Of a stretch of 5,847 bases of DNA, positions 4,909-5,847 are shown piece after piece. The notes beneath the pieces are model-generated. The model did no database searches. It was not told the DNA's origin and saw only the letters and a list, made by a program, of their open reading frames with translations. Within the stretch, counting starts at the first letter, position 1. Every line of letters begins with the position of its first letter. The stretch covers positions 1 through 5,847 of the forward strand of contig CAZKDZ010000086.1 in NCBI GenBank assembly GCA_964551635.1. The letters are read 5' to 3'. The position numbers were made by a program, and so were the translations under genes. This DNA comes from JAAXHE01 sp964551635 (lineage in GTDB: Bacteria > Latescibacterota > UBA2968 > GCA-2709665).

Positions 4909-5847
4909 TCAGACGCGCGCCACGTGTGCCGCTTCCAAACGAAGGTCCCGTATTTTCCCGTCCTTCAGAATATTCACGTCCACCCTTCGCCCCGCTTCGT
5001 TGGTGATATAGGCGCCGCCGCCGGGAACCGCTTCGATGCGGATGTCCCCGTCGCACCGGACCTTCATGACTTCCTTCTTGTAGACGGCCTCGCCGCCCTC
5101 GATGGGCACTGAATACTCAACGCTTTGTCCGTTGACGCGCGTGGTGCTACCAAAGACCGGCACCGGATTCCCGACGCCGGTTGAAAACGTGCAACCCTTG
5201 CGCTTCGCCCCGAAGTTACCGGCGCACAGGTAACCGTCCACGAGTACACAGACGGTATCTTCGGACGATTCGGCGACCGTGAGAAACTGGGCCGGCGTTT
5301 CCTCGTGCGGCTGTTCGGGACAGATCAGCATGGCGAGCGCGCCAACCTGCTCGCCGGCAAGGTAATTCTTCGCCTTTTCTTCCAGGCTGAGAAACAGATC
5401 GTCAGCGACCGCTCTAAAGCTGAACGGCGGGAAATAGTGGCGGTTCAGATAGCGGGTACCGCCGGTTCCCCTGAACACGATCCCCAGTTGATCGTCCACG
5501 TTCAGCCACCCTGGGTGGCGCATGTCGAAAACAACGTCCCCATCGGGGTCGCTGCCGGGAAACCCGGGAAACGTCTCCGTTCCGTCCGGATGATAGAGAA
5601 TTCGCTTTCCGTCGCACGCCCCGCCAACGAGTGGAAAGTTTTCGTTGACGACCCTGATGAATCCCTGGTCCAGCCGCTCAACCGTACAATCCCGCAGCGC
5701 CCGGATCCGTTCGCTGCACACCATCCTTCCATCCGGAAGCGAGCAGCACAGGACGCGCTGCCGGATCGTGTCCTGGGCCCGGCCGATTTCCAACAGCGCC
5801 GCGAACCCGTCGTCCTTGCGGTTGACCCGGTTGACTCGCAGGTCGTG
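4909..5847 (-). CDS. Uncharacterised beta-rich protein, C-terminal part (5' end outside window)
   Basis: The frame is open from the window edge (5847) to a TGA at 4911-4909, giving 312 visible residues that begin HDLRVNRVNR. A TTG at 5793 lies inside the frame but coding sequence continues upstream of it, so the true start is beyond the window. I do not recognise the family with confidence. It looks cytoplasmic or extracellular and all-beta: alternating hydrophobic strands, many Gly/Asp turns, no membrane segment. Landmarks are LRDCTVERLDQGF (visible 51-63), WLNVDDQLGIVFRGTG (114-129), LNRHYF (134-139) and CPEQPHEET (176-184). The WLNVDDQLGIVF segment recalls C-terminal beta-sandwich modules of carbohydrate-active enzymes, so it may be the tail of a glycoside hydrolase or lyase; this is a weak inference. 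It shares orientation with the M81 gene downstream, 222 bases away across a repeat. Confidence 0.75.
   Translation of the reverse strand, partial: HDLRVNRVNRKDDGFAALLEIGRAQDTIRQRVLCCSLPDGRMVCSERIRALRDCTVERLDQGFIRVVNENFPLVGGACDGKRILYHPDGTETFPGFPGSDPDGDVVFDMRHPGWLNVDDQLGIVFRGTGGTRYLNRHYFPPFSFRAVADDLFLSLEEKAKNYLAGEQVGALAMLICPEQPHEETPAQFLTVAESSEDTVCVLVDGYLCAGNFGAKRKGCTFSTGVGNPVPVFGSTTRVNGQSVEYSVPIEGGEAVYKKEVMKVRCDGDIRIEAVPGGGAYITNEAGRRVDVNILKDGKIRDLRLEAAHVARV

Overview
The window is a GC-rich bacterial segment in which every gene I can support lies on the minus strand, so transcription runs right to left. The organism is probably Gram-negative. This rests on a large exported heparinase II/III-like protein with a signal peptide, an M81/MlrC-type protein, and intergenic DNA full of degenerate heptamer tandem repeats. 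That mix recalls environmental, often uncultured lineages such as Latescibacterota, Poribacteria or Planctomycetes relatives. The assignment is an inference from style, not from a marker gene.

Layout, right to left in the direction of transcription. (1) 5847-4909 is the C-terminal 312 codons of a beta-rich protein I do not recognise; its start lies beyond the window. (2) 4908-4687 is a 222-bp intergenic region, half of it one copy of a dispersed repeat of about 110-120 bp. (3) 4686-3283 is a complete M81-family (MlrC/microcystinase-like) metallopeptidase-type protein. (4) 3283-563 is a complete secreted heparinase II/III-like protein of 906 residues; its ATG shares one base with the M81 stop codon (TGATG), so the two are almost certainly cotranscribed and translationally coupled. 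(5) 562-11 is a gene-less stretch with a second copy of the repeat in the same orientation, several tandem 7-bp arrays, a strong hairpin and a short direct repeat. (6) At 10-1 the first three codons of another minus-strand gene appear, with a good Shine-Dalgarno sequence at 24-19 lying inside a small hairpin.

The coupled pair joins a predicted exported uronic-acid-polysaccharide-degrading enzyme with a cytoplasmic metal-dependent hydrolase. A catabolic or accessory carbohydrate locus is the simplest reading, but the sequence gives no substrate. The most unusual content is intergenic: two related copies of a repeat whose ends consist of oppositely oriented heptamer tracts bracket the coupled pair, and unrelated words elsewhere in the same gaps (TTCCTTC, RTCAGCN) are also repeated with a period of exactly seven. 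I see no CRISPR array, transposase, tRNA or rRNA, and no convincing intrinsic terminator.
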